Source: Bdellovibrionales bacterium CG10_big_fil_rev_8_21_14_0_10_45_34 (GTDB lineage Bacteria > Bdellovibrionota > Bdellovibrionia > Bdellovibrionales > 1-14-0-10-45-34). From it: DNA of 64,000 nucleotides. Made by a program: the position numbers and the translations under genes. The notes beneath the pieces are model-generated. The model made no database searches, was not told the DNA's origin, and saw nothing but the letters and a program-made list of their open reading frames with translations. Below are positions 45,633 to 53,724 of the stretch, piece after piece (within the stretch, counting starts at the first letter, position 1; the number at the start of each line of letters is the position of its first letter). Location: contig PEZS01000011.1 of assembly GCA_002778785.1 (NCBI GenBank), positions 478,882-542,881 of the forward strand, read 5' to 3'.

Positions 45633-48629
45633 TCAGGCCCGGCGCGACCGCCTAGTGCTTGGGTGTCGCGAGCCGAAGAGTTTGCCCATTGCCATGATAG
45701 CGCTGACACGCGACAGGGGCGTATCCCTAAGTATGTTTGCAAATGCTTGAATAAATAAGCCCAACCCAAAATCCATACTGGAAAAGTAGAGAAGCCTAGT
45801 TCGCAGTGGCACACTGAGTCCGCTTTTTTGAGCTTCATCGACAATAAACTGAGTTCTCAGCCAGGAGGCGACAAACTTTTCTTTTAAAGGGGAGTCGGCT
45901 CTCTGCCGGGCGATTGGGAATAGACCCACAAATGGTCGAACGCCGACGACGTTGTGGTTGTGCTGGCGATAGGCATGCAGGGGTCGGTTGACGGAAAAGA
46001 TTCCCCGGCTGCAAGAGGCCACCAGGGCAAACCAATGATCATGGTACTCAATTTGATCGGGGATATCTTGGAATCTTTCTGCCAAATCAGCGGCTATTAA
46101 AGACGCTGCCCCGGTCACGACGTTTCGGGCCACCACATGAGAGGGCTTAACGCATTTGAGCCCTCTTCTCTCAACAGCCCAAACGGTTTCCTCTCTTTTT
46201 ATAAACTGGCCGCTATCCCATTCTAAAAAATGCATGTCAGCGTGAACAAGGCAATTTGGCCCTCGCTTTTCTAATTCACGAACTAGCTCTTCAACTTTGT
46301 GTTCATACCAAACGTCATCTTGATCAGAAAATGCGACAGCGTCGATTTCAAAATCGAGAACGTCTTTTAGTACCGCTTCGAAGTTTTTCTTGTGCCCTAA
46401 TCTTGCTGGGTTCTCTCTCCAGTGAAATCTGGAGTCTTGGAGGTATTCGTTAAAACGACTATCGTTCTCTATTTGAGCGAGCGGACTATCGAACCGAACG
46501 ACACAAAGCCAATTCTCGAACGATTGGCAGCGAATGGATGCAAGCTGCTCCAAAAAATACTCTGGATTGGGCGCGTGAGCCGCCATTGCGATGCCCACTT
46601 TGCCAACTTGAAAACTTTTATTAGCCTTTAGCTTCACATAAGTAAGCTCAGCATCTGGTGAGCCAACCAATTCTTTTGACCCAGACCATTCAACGCCTCC
46701 CAGATCACCAAGCAATGCTTTTTCTAGCTGATGGGAGTGGCTGGAGCTAAATAAGAGGCGTAACTCTGCCCCCGGTTGTACGATAGGAGAAATTTTATTT
46801 TTTAGTAGAGATCTAACCGCCTCTTCAAAGCCAAAATCATTGGCCGATAAAGCATTAAGATTGATTGCAACGGCATCGAACTTTTTAAATCCCTTCAAGT
46901 TTTCTATGTTAAGAAAGTTAGCGTCTGTTACTAACCAACCATTCTTTTTGAAATCGTCCGAAATTGCCCTGTCAATGTTCACAGATAGCAGGCGGCCCTT
47001 CGGAACAAACGGAATCTCAAACACTTTCTTCTTGATCCACGTTCTAACGATCGGGTTCATTCCGATAAGCCGCCCAAGAATTTCTTGCAGAATAGTGACG
47101 TCTTTTGAGTAACCTAACCTTGCGGCTAAAAAACCTCTCTCTAGCCACTGGCAAAAACGCACTCCCGGTAGCGACTCGTCTTCGGCAGAAAGCAGTGGCA
47201 CAACTAAAACTATGTTAAAGACGACAAATCCGAGTGCGAGAATAGCCCTTGCCCAAAGTGGTAATGGTATCCAAAAAAGAATCCCGCAGGCGACAAGCGG
47301 CAAGACCCAAGCAAGAATCTGCGAGAACTTGATTTTTGAAAATCTGCCAAGGCGCACAGACAAAGCAAATAGAGCAATCGCATCGATCGTTGTTCGAAGC
47401 ATCCACGCAAGCGCCGCTCCGCTAACTCCCATTTTGTGAACTAAAAACCAAATACCTGAAACATAAAAAGGTAGCTCAATACAATGTAGCTTTGCTGTTA
47501 GATCCGCACGCCCCAACGCCTGCACGTGAGCAAATGGAATATGGGCAAGACTGTTCATCAAGATTCCAATTGTCAGCCACCTTACTATTGGCGTGCTTTC
47601 TGTCGCGAAATCCGCGCCCAACCAACCATGCAGCATCTCTGGCGCAAAGAAGCCAATGAATACAATGGCCGGAAAGACAAGAACGAATATCCAGTGCACC
47701 GACTGCATAAAAATGGATTCATTGACTTGATTCTGATTGGAGCGCCCTCCTAGTTTTGAAAAAAGTGGAAACGCAGTTGTCATGACCGCTGAAGGGACGA
47801 TCCAAAGTCGTGTGAGAACTTCGTAGGGCGTAGTGTAATAGGCCACCATCGACATAGGTAGAATCACACCCAGTAAAAACCGATCGAAATACACCATTAG
47901 CGGACTGATAATATTGCTGATGGTCATCCATGTGCCCACCCTAACTAATGGTATCAAGAGACCCGGCTTCCAATGATCGCGTAGCTTAAGACCTCCGACT
48001 ACAAATCGCACTTGCCACATATGAAGAAGAGCAAAAATGGCTCGCCCAATAACGAGCGCCATAACCACTTTGTCTAAAGAATTCGTCCATGGAAGCACCA
48101 CCCATGGACTCAGGTAGTTGTAGAGCCCCACTCCCATTCTTAGTTTGTTGCTTTGATCGAATCGCTCGTACGCCTCGAGAACCCCTCTAAACCCTGCCGT
48201 CGTTGTTAAAAAAGGTACCGAGATTGCTAGCCACAAAAATGTGCGATACGCCTCGAGATGAAGCTCTTCGGGTAGGTGAAACAATTCTCTTACTAAAGGT
48301 GAGGCGACGGCGGCCACGATGACGCCGCCGACGATTCCCATAACAAACATGATCCACAAGGTGGTGATGACGAGACTTGGGATGTCTTTTTCTTCTTCTC
48401 CCCCAAGCTTTCTTGCAATCCCATGAGTGAGGGCGCGGCCTAAACCAAAATCAAAGAGACTAAAATATCCTGCGACCATCCACGCAACAGTGAGAGTTCC
48501 AAACCGGTCGTTACCAAGTTCCGAAATCAACTTCGGAATTGCAAAAAGGGCTACGATCATTGGAAGCCCCTGCCCCAGCAGGTTCCAGAAACTATTTTTG
48601 GCTAGCCCCTTTGAATTTTTTGCGCTCAT
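45633..48629 (-). CDS. Three-part fusion: Wzx-like flippase, degenerate methyltransferase-like domain, GT2 glycosyltransferase
   Basis: The protein is 998 residues in one uninterrupted frame. Residues 1 to about 490 are a Wzx/MATE-type flippase with about 14 hydrophobic segments (AKNSFWNLLGQGLPMIVALF...GNDRFGTLTVAW). Residues about 520-670 look like a class I methyltransferase (PKGRLLSV...GWLVTDANF...FDAVAINLNALSA...VQPGAELRLL), but the glycine-rich SAM loop is gone (SVNIDR). Residues 676 to about 960 are a GT2 domain with AFSDQDDVWYEHK (DxD at 769-772). The GT2 part is a close paralogue of the adjacent gene at 48755. The flippase probably carries its last transferase with it. Confidence 0.88.
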   Translation of the reverse strand: MSAKNSKGLAKNSFWNLLGQGLPMIVALFAIPKLISELGNDRFGTLTVAWMVAGYFSLFDFGLGRALTHGIARKLGGEEEKDIPSLVITTLWIMFVMGIVGGVIVAAVASPLVRELFHLPEELHLEAYRTFLWLAISVPFLTTTAGFRGVLEAYERFDQSNKLRMGVGLYNYLSPWVVLPWTNSLDKVVMALVIGRAIFALLHMWQVRFVVGGLKLRDHWKPGLLIPLVRVGTWMTISNIISPLMVYFDRFLLGVILPMSMVAYYTTPYEVLTRLWIVPSAVMTTAFPLFSKLGGRSNQNQVNESIFMQSVHWIFVLVFPAIVFIGFFAPEMLHGWLGADFATESTPIVRWLTIGILMNSLAHIPFAHVQALGRADLTAKLHCIELPFYVSGIWFLVHKMGVSGAALAWMLRTTIDAIALFALSVRLGRFSKIKFSQILAWVLPLVACGILFWIPLPLWARAILALGFVVFNIVLVVPLLSAEDESLPGVRFCQWLERGFLAARLGYSKDVTILQEILGRLIGMNPIVRTWIKKKVFEIPFVPKGRLLSVNIDRAISDDFKKNGWLVTDANFLNIENLKGFKKFDAVAINLNALSANDFGFEEAVRSLLKNKISPIVQPGAELRLLFSSSHSHQLEKALLGDLGGVEWSGSKELVGSPDAELTYVKLKANKSFQVGKVGIAMAAHAPNPEYFLEQLASIRCQSFENWLCVVRFDSPLAQIENDSRFNEYLQDSRFHWRENPARLGHKKNFEAVLKDVLDFEIDAVAFSDQDDVWYEHKVEELVRELEKRGPNCLVHADMHFLEWDSGQFIKREETVWAVERRGLKCVKPSHVVARNVVTGAASLIAADLAERFQDIPDQIEYHDHWFALVASCSRGIFSVNRPLHAYRQHNHNVVGVRPFVGLFPIARQRADSPLKEKFVASWLRTQFIVDEAQKSGLSVPLRTRLLYFSSMDFGLGLFIQAFANILRDTPLSRVSAIMAMGKLFGSRHPSTRRSRRA

Positions 48630-48754
48630 AAAAACAAGTCTCTAAGTTTAGTTAAAGGTCTCAGAAGGCGAGTGGTAAATCTTCGGCCTCAAGGCTCTTA
48701 GGTTGTCAGTACAAAAAACTCCGGGAACTCTATCACAACAAAGCCTACTTCGGG

Positions 48755-49714
48755 CTAAAGATTTTTGTGATGAAGCCCTTTTGAAGAATTCAGTTTACCC
48801 AAGGCTCTGGCAAATGAACTTCGTGCAAGAGGACGATCAACACAGAAGTACCGTAGGCCTTGAATTCCAAGACCCAGGCCAAGATCCTTGCGAAGATAGG
48901 TTAAATCAAACTTTTTGTCCCGCGCCAATCCACTCTTTACGACGGCCTCGATCCTAAGCTTCGTTTGTATCCAGGCTTTCTCTGCAGTTTGCCAAAACCC
49001 GTTTGCTTTGATGCGGGAGCTGGTATTAAAAAAACCAACAAAGGGGCTCGCTCCTACGACGTTCTCGTCGTGCTGCCTATAATAAAAAAGCGGCTCACGA
49101 ATAGGCCAAACTCCACCTTTTGTGCTTGCGACAACCGCGTACCACCAATCATGAAATTCAAAACCATCTGGTATTTCCAAATGGTTTCTAACAATCTCGG
49201 CATCCATTAAACTTGCTGCGCCGGCCGCGACGTTTCTTACCATAAGGGTGGTGAGGTTCGCATGGTTGACTCCTCTTTTTTCTAAAGCCCAGACAGAATC
49301 ATGAGTGGGCTTCCAGACGCCACTAATATTTTGCATCCAGTACATATCACAGTGAACTAACGAGCCAGGGCCACGTTTTTTGTACTCAGCAAAAGATCGT
49401 TCTAGTTTGTGCGGCATCCAGATATCGTCTTGATCACTGAAGGCGATAAGATCGGCAGACTCACCAAGACAAAGCTCAGCTGCCTTTTGAAAGTTTTTTT
49501 TATGGCCTAGCCGGTGGGGGTTTTGAACAATGCGAAATCTTTTGTCGCTGAATTTCTGTAGAATTTGCGAAACTTCTGACGGATCGGAGTCGAAGGTAAT
49601 GTAGCAAATCCAATTCTTGTAACTTTGCTCTTCAATGCTTTTTAACTGTACCTCGAAGTACTCAGGTTCGGGCTTGTAAGCAGCTAGGGCGATTCCGATA
49701 AGCGGTTGTAGCAT
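48755..49714 (-). CDS. Glycosyltransferase family 2, paralogue of the fused GT2 domain
   Basis: The protein is 319 residues with IGIALAAYKPEPEYFEVQL at the start, RLGHKKNFQ, AFSDQDDIWMPHK (DxD) and YRQHDENVVGASPFVG. Each block matches the C-terminal part of the 998-residue neighbour (RLGHKKNFE, AFSDQDDVWYEHK, YRQHNHNVVGVRPFVG), so they are duplicates of one ancestor. The ATG abuts the galE stop directly. It transfers a sugar, possibly galactose or another hexose given GalE, but specificity is unknown. Confidence 0.88.
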   Translation of the reverse strand: MLQPLIGIALAAYKPEPEYFEVQLKSIEEQSYKNWICYITFDSDPSEVSQILQKFSDKRFRIVQNPHRLGHKKNFQKAAELCLGESADLIAFSDQDDIWMPHKLERSFAEYKKRGPGSLVHCDMYWMQNISGVWKPTHDSVWALEKRGVNHANLTTLMVRNVAAGAASLMDAEIVRNHLEIPDGFEFHDWWYAVVASTKGGVWPIREPLFYYRQHDENVVGASPFVGFFNTSSRIKANGFWQTAEKAWIQTKLRIEAVVKSGLARDKKFDLTYLRKDLGLGLGIQGLRYFCVDRPLARSSFARALGKLNSSKGLHHKNL

Positions 49715-50662
49715 TTAATTCCTAGGTCTTAGGGTTGCTATCATACTCGCAAGATCTTTCATTTCCTCGGTGTACCAGGTTCTAAAGAAAGTTGCATCAG
49801 CTACAAGTCGGTCGGGGTCACCTTGACGCCTTGGCCCCACTATCACTTTAGGTTGTATCGCCAAAACGTCTTTTACTGCTTCGAAAACTTCTTTTACCGA
49901 ATAACCTTTACCCAAAGCGACATTTGAAACTAAGCAATTTTGCGTTTCTAGCTGAACCAGCGCTTTTAAATGTGCTTTCACTAAATCGCCAACGTACACA
50001 TAATCCCTTATGCAAGAGCCATCGGGCGTATTGTAGTCATCGCCATTTACCGTGAATGGCCGGCCTTCTTTAGCTGCCAATAAAATGTTGGGAATTATAT
50101 GTGTCTCTGGCGAATGGTCTTCGTAGAGCTCACCGTCTTCATCTTGGCCCGCCACATTGAAATAGCGAAGCATGGCTACGCGAATACCGCAAAGGCGCTG
50201 ATAGTCTTTTGCGATCTCTTCACTTTGTTTTTTTGAAACCCCATAAGGGTTAATTGGTTCTTGCAAGGTGGTTTCAGATATTTGAGAGACCTCTGGAGTA
50301 CCGTAAGTGGCGCAGCTACTTGAAAAGACGACTTTGGTGATGTCGCAATTTTTAGCCGCCTCAAACACACTGGCAGTGCCCCACGTGTTGTTTGAGTAAT
50401 ACAGTTCGGGATATTTCATACTCTCACCGACAAGTGCTTTTGCCGCAAAATGCACGATCGCCTCGACCCTATGTTCTTTAAGCGCAGCGATGACTTTTTG
50501 GGTGTCGCGAATATCACCTTGTTCAAATGGGCCAAACTTTACGAATTTTTTATGGCCGGCTGAAAGGTTGTCGTAGACAACGACGTCGTGACCAACTTTT
50601 GTTGCTGCTTTACAAAAGTGACTCCCGATGTATCCCGCTCCGCCCGTGACGAGTAAGTTCAA
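49715..50662 (-). CDS. galE: UDP-glucose/UDP-GlcNAc 4-epimerase
   Basis: The protein is 315 residues. It has NAD-binding VTGGAGYIGSH, YDNLSAGH, HFAAKALVGES, SSSCATYG, the catalytic Tyr-x3-Lys in NPYGVSKKQ, and RYFNVAGQDEDGELYEDH. The GalE subgroup is clear, though whether it acts on Glc/Gal or the N-acetyl forms is not. The start is TTG with GGAGAG just upstream. It leads a three-gene minus operon with two GT2 transferases and a flippase. Confidence 0.9.
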   Translation of the reverse strand: MNLLVTGGAGYIGSHFCKAATKVGHDVVVYDNLSAGHKKFVKFGPFEQGDIRDTQKVIAALKEHRVEAIVHFAAKALVGESMKYPELYYSNNTWGTASVFEAAKNCDITKVVFSSSCATYGTPEVSQISETTLQEPINPYGVSKKQSEEIAKDYQRLCGIRVAMLRYFNVAGQDEDGELYEDHSPETHIIPNILLAAKEGRPFTVNGDDYNTPDGSCIRDYVYVGDLVKAHLKALVQLETQNCLVSNVALGKGYSVKEVFEAVKDVLAIQPKVIVGPRRQGDPDRLVADATFFRTWYTEEMKDLASMIATLRPRN

Positions 50663-50809
50663 TGAGCTCTCCTTCTCTGTGCGCTAACCTAGTCGCAATT
50701 TTTACTTGCAGCAATGCACACTATGCCAGCGGTAATGACATTTTTTGACATTTTTGGTATTGCGGCAAAATTAAGCGCTCGCCGCTGTTTAGGATTTCTA
50801 CACCCTTGC

Positions 50810-50824
50810 GGGTAATCATTACCC
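50810..50824 (+). promoter_or_regulatory. Perfect 7-1-7 inverted repeat in the galE upstream region
   Basis: GGGTAAT-C-ATTACCC lies between the divergent galE operon and the secreted protein gene at 50944. A partial copy of the same half-site (GGTAATGA) is at 50731-50738, about 80 bp away and nearer galE. This spacing suits a regulator-binding site for the galE operon. The 281-bp region has no gene. Confidence 0.4.
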
Positions 50825-50943
50825 TCACACCCAGGCTGAGGTTCCAGTATAATCATCTCAACACAAACTATTAACAGGTGCCTTCACAGGGTTGTTTTTC
50901 AACAAACCTTGGGACGGTACCCTTTCTTTGAAGGATGTTCACT

Positions 50944-51492
50944 ATGTCAAAACGGTTACTACCCATATTGGTTGTAAGTCTTGCCTCGTTAAATGTTTAT
51001 GCTTCCAACGTTTGCAATACGCTTTCTGAATGTCAAAATCTTCGCGCCTCAGTAGAACAAAGAATTCGACAACTTATGGCCGGCCAAGTCGCAAAGTTTG
51101 GTACCATCGTTAAAATCGAAAGTGATAACGCCCTATATGTGCGTCAAACCGAGGCTATAAAATATTGCAAAGAAAATGCGATGTCTCTGCCCACTGCAAG
51201 GGAGTTAGCGCGCCTAGCGACAAGCCTGGGTGCTGCCGGAATTTCAGAAACTCCAAGGGAAGGATATCACCTCATAAGTGCCAAAAACACTGATGGCGTG
51301 ATTGATATTTTTTACTTTAATCCCACTGGCTACAGCAATCCAAGTGAAACTGAAAGCTTTCTTTGGTCGTCGTCTATACGTTCCGACAATTCCCGTTTCG
51401 GTTACGGTTTGAGCAAATCAGGCCAACTTGAATACCACCCCTATGACGTCTCTGCGCCCGAGGCTTTCAAATGCGTCCTCCGACTCAGGTGA
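50944..51492 (+). CDS. Small secreted protein with an LPTARELA motif
   Basis: The protein is 182 residues from the ATG at 50944, chosen since GAAGGA lies 8 nt upstream; a nearer ATG at 50935 adds three residues. A signal peptide (about 1-21, ending NVYAS) is followed by a cysteine-containing mature part. AIKYCKENAMSLPTARELARLA and FLWSSSI resemble DUF1566/Fibrobacter-type lectin-like domains, which share the pattern of a helix, LPT/SxxE and WSSS. It probably acts outside the cytoplasm. It stands alone and is divergent from galE. Confidence 0.65.
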   Translation: MSKRLLPILVVSLASLNVYASNVCNTLSECQNLRASVEQRIRQLMAGQVAKFGTIVKIESDNALYVRQTEAIKYCKENAMSLPTARELARLATSLGAAGISETPREGYHLISAKNTDGVIDIFYFNPTGYSNPSETESFLWSSSIRSDNSRFGYGLSKSGQLEYHPYDVSAPEAFKCVLRLR

Positions 51493-51799
51493 AAGAAAAC
51501 TGGGGGGGGGATAGCTTTGAGACCCTCCTAAATTCGTATTTAGAATGGTCGGACGTCAGCTTGGCGCAGGATGTGCTTCAGTTTTTCCTACGGGCTCTCT
51601 TTAAAGGAAAACTTTCTACTACACCCAGTACAGATCTCTGGGCGGAGGCGCACTAAAGCCCTAAATGTTTGAAAATATTGCTAAAAATGGCCCGGCTCGC
51701 GCTGCAGAGCTGTGCAAGTGACCTTAAATGAAGACGGGATTTCCTGCTATATGTGTAAGTCAATGTGTGGTAGACTGTGTAAGTAGTAGGAGATTTCAC
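51493..51799. other. Gene-poor stretch of 307 bp
   Basis: No convincing gene is present. It begins with a run of nine G (51502-51510) ten bases after a stop codon. A 61-codon open frame (51471-51656) overlaps the previous gene, has no ribosome site and no recognisable domain, and is not called. The 3' third holds the vapBC control region. Confidence 0.6.
51752..51784 (+). promoter_or_regulatory. Direct repeats upstream of vapB, candidate operator
   Basis: TGTGTAAGT occurs at 51752-51760 and again at 51776-51784, 24 bp apart start to start, with TGTGTGG between. The second copy ends 15 bp before the vapB start, inside the likely promoter. VapBC complexes usually bind such repeats to repress their own operon. 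This is inferred from position. Confidence 0.4.
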
Positions 51800-52000
51800 A
51801 TGGCTACAAATTTGGCTCTGGATGACAAACTCATTGAGGAAGCAAAAGAGATTGGCAAGCACTCCTCAAAAAAGGAGGCGGTGACGGTAGCCTTGAAGGA
51901 GTATATACGCAATCGGCGGCAACGTGAAATTGTAAAACTTTTTGGCAAGATCGAGATTGACCCAAAATATAATTATAAAAAGCAACGAGCTAAAAAGTGA
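51800..52000 (+). CDS. vapB: VapB-type antitoxin
   Basis: The protein is 66 residues (MATNLALDDKLIEEAKEIGK). It has a ribbon-helix-helix type N-terminus and a charged, Lys/Arg-rich C-terminus that would wrap the toxin (RQREIVKLFGKIEIDPKYNY). The ATG at 51800 was chosen because TAGGAG lies 7-8 nt upstream; a longer frame from 51728 has none. The TGA overlaps the toxin's GTG (GTGA). It neutralises VapC and represses the operon. It resembles the VapB subgroup found with PIN toxins. Confidence 0.88.
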   Translation: MATNLALDDKLIEEAKEIGKHSSKKEAVTVALKEYIRNRRQREIVKLFGKIEIDPKYNYKKQRAKK

Positions 52001-52398
52001 TCCTCGTCGACACATGTGTATGGTCCGAGGCCTTGAGAAGATCTAAGCGCCCCGAAAGTGCGGTTGTGATTCAGTTCAGAAAATTAATTGAAGAGAATCA
52101 AGCTTCAATTATTGGACCGATTCGACAAGAACTCCTATCGGGAATCAAAGATCCCAAGTTTTTTACATTGCTCAAGGATAAACTCCACAGTTTTCCCGAC
52201 ATCTCCATTCTCGAACATGACTATGAACTGGCGGCGGAGTTTTACAATCGTTGTCAAAGGGCTGGGGTTCAGGGCTCGAACACAGACTTTCTAATTTGTG
52301 CTGTGTCGTCTCGTTTGAATCTACCAATTTTTACCACAGATAAAGATTTTGTAAGATTTCAGAAGGTTCTTAAGGTCGAACTTTACAATCGACCGTAA
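51997..52398 (+). CDS. vapC: VapC-type PIN-domain RNase toxin
   Basis: The protein is 133 residues with GTG start. It has the four acidic residues of the PIN site: D5 (VDTCVW), E45 (RQELL), D97 (NTDFLIC) and D115 or D117 (TTDKDF). The toxin cuts RNA, often tRNA, when the antitoxin is lost. It follows vapB with a 4-bp overlap. No frameshift or missing residue is seen, so it is probably active. VapBC pairs often sit as small mobile units between housekeeping genes. Confidence 0.9.
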   Translation: MILVDTCVWSEALRRSKRPESAVVIQFRKLIEENQASIIGPIRQELLSGIKDPKFFTLLKDKLHSFPDISILEHDYELAAEFYNRCQRAGVQGSNTDFLICAVSSRLNLPIFTTDKDFVRFQKVLKVELYNRP

Positions 52399-52429
52399 CG
52401 CTTTCTAACTTTTTCAATTCTACTTCCTC

Positions 52430-52494
52430 CTAGCAGGAAGCACTCCACTTTTTAGTTCTAGCTTTTTCTAGCGGGAGGTACTCCACTTCCCGCT
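52430..52494. repeat. Imperfect 21-bp direct repeat plus hairpin between vapC and the convergent GT9 gene
   Basis: CTAGCAGGAAGCACTCCACTT (52430-52450) and CTAGCGGGAGGTACTCCACTT (52468-52488) differ at three positions. The second copy also forms a stem AGCGGGA (52470-52476) / TCCCGCT (52488-52494). The element lies between two convergent genes and could end transcription from either side or be a small intergenic repeat. Confidence 0.5.
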
Positions 52495-52503
52495 GAAGCA
52501 CCT

Positions 52504-53724
52504 TTAGCGGAGAGGGTTAAGCAAATCCTGAACAGTAGCCATAAGAGTCTCTACTGAAAGCCCGGTCATGCAAGCATGTTGGTTTGAACATGGGGGGAAT
52601 ACCCCATTGTCTTTGTAGCAAGGTTGGCAGGGAACTTTGTAAGAAACCGTTTTGCTACTTGAGGATAGCACTCCCCACGAAAGTTCACTGGTGGGGCCGT
52701 AAATTCCCAGCGTAGGAACTCCCATAGCATCAGAGATGTGGATTGGCCCCGAGTCGGGTCCCAAAACAAGGTGCGCACCCCTGATAAGACCCACAAGCTC
52801 ACGCAAGGTGGTTTTACCCACGTAATTGCTAATGCGGAGCTTTTGAGTTTCGCTGAGACCATTTAACAAATCACTTGCCTCTTCGGCTTCTGCGCGTGAT
52901 CCAATCAACACAACTCTTTGTGGATAACTCTGTAAAAGCTGTGCAACTAGCTCACGCATATAGGGCCATCTTTTTAGTCTAAATTCAGTTTTTGAATTTA
53001 ACCCACCACCCAAATGCACAGCTATATAGGGATCGTCGACAGCTACACTTTCTTTGATATAACTTAAATCTGCCTTCACGAGCCAACTCTGTAGCTCTGC
53101 GGTTGTTTTAATCCGGTGCTTTGGTTCACCGCCAGTTGTGAACGGCTTAGCTTCGTTTTCTCTACCTGTTTCTTCGAGTATTTTACTAACAGATATCAAA
53201 GACCGTTTTATTCGCTCGTCGTGAACCTTCGTTCGATTGCTAAGGCTGTGGCCACCTGCCCTTAATTCATAACTTTGCCAAGCTAGCTCGAAAACCTTTC
53301 GAAACGCCGCTGACTCATGCATGCTGAGTGGGGGCGCAAGTGCTACCTTTCTGTCAGATTGTGTACGTGACAGTCTAAAGACTCTTTGGCCAGTAATTAA
53401 TGCAAGAAAGTAAGCAAAACCACGACTTCGACTCAGCACTATGACGTGCGTGTAGGATCGTCGCAATCGAGCCCTGATGTGCAAATACAGTTGATAAATA
53501 TGAAGGGGGTGCCTCTTTAACTCAAACAAAGACTCTTCTATTTTAATGACTTCAGAAATGTTTGGATTGCCCTCTAGTAGTGGTGCCAAACCCGTGCCCA
53601 CCATCCAATCGATCTCTAATTCTGGGTACCTTCGCTTTGTTTCTTCAACGCTAGGAAGGGCATAGAGCAAATCCCCGATGGCTCCAAGCTTGACAACAAG
53701 AATGCGGCTTCGAACTTTACTCAC
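52504..53724 (-). CDS. Glycosyltransferase family 9 (heptosyltransferase type)
   Basis: The protein is 406 residues. It begins ILVVKLGAIGDLLYALPSVEE, and the C-terminal domain has IAVHLGGGLNSKTEFRLKRWP, RVVLIGSRAEAEEA and LVLGPDSGPIHISDAMGVPTLGIYGPTS, the GT9 ADP-heptose binding block. GT9 enzymes such as WaaF/WaaC add heptose to the inner LPS core. CQPCYKDN...PPCSNQHACM is a cysteine-rich stretch common near the C-terminus of some WaaF-like proteins. It overlaps the ligase gene by 8 bp. Confidence 0.9.
   Translation of the reverse strand: MSKVRSRILVVKLGAIGDLLYALPSVEETKRRYPELEIDWMVGTGLAPLLEGNPNISEVIKIEESLFELKRHPLHIYQLYLHIRARLRRSYTHVIVLSRSRGFAYFLALITGQRVFRLSRTQSDRKVALAPPLSMHESAAFRKVFELAWQSYELRAGGHSLSNRTKVHDERIKRSLISVSKILEETGRENEAKPFTTGGEPKHRIKTTAELQSWLVKADLSYIKESVAVDDPYIAVHLGGGLNSKTEFRLKRWPYMRELVAQLLQSYPQRVVLIGSRAEAEEASDLLNGLSETQKLRISNYVGKTTLRELVGLIRGAHLVLGPDSGPIHISDAMGVPTLGIYGPTSELSWGVLSSSSKTVSYKVPCQPCYKDNGVFPPCSNQHACMTGLSVETLMATVQDLLNPLR

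Noticed and set aside
45633-48629. Frameshift joining two separate genes
   Set aside because: The frame is open for 998 codons, and all three segments show conserved motifs in that one frame.
51471-51656. 61-codon open frame overlapping the end of the secreted protein gene
   Set aside because: No ribosome site, no recognisable domain, and it runs through the G tract; treated as chance.
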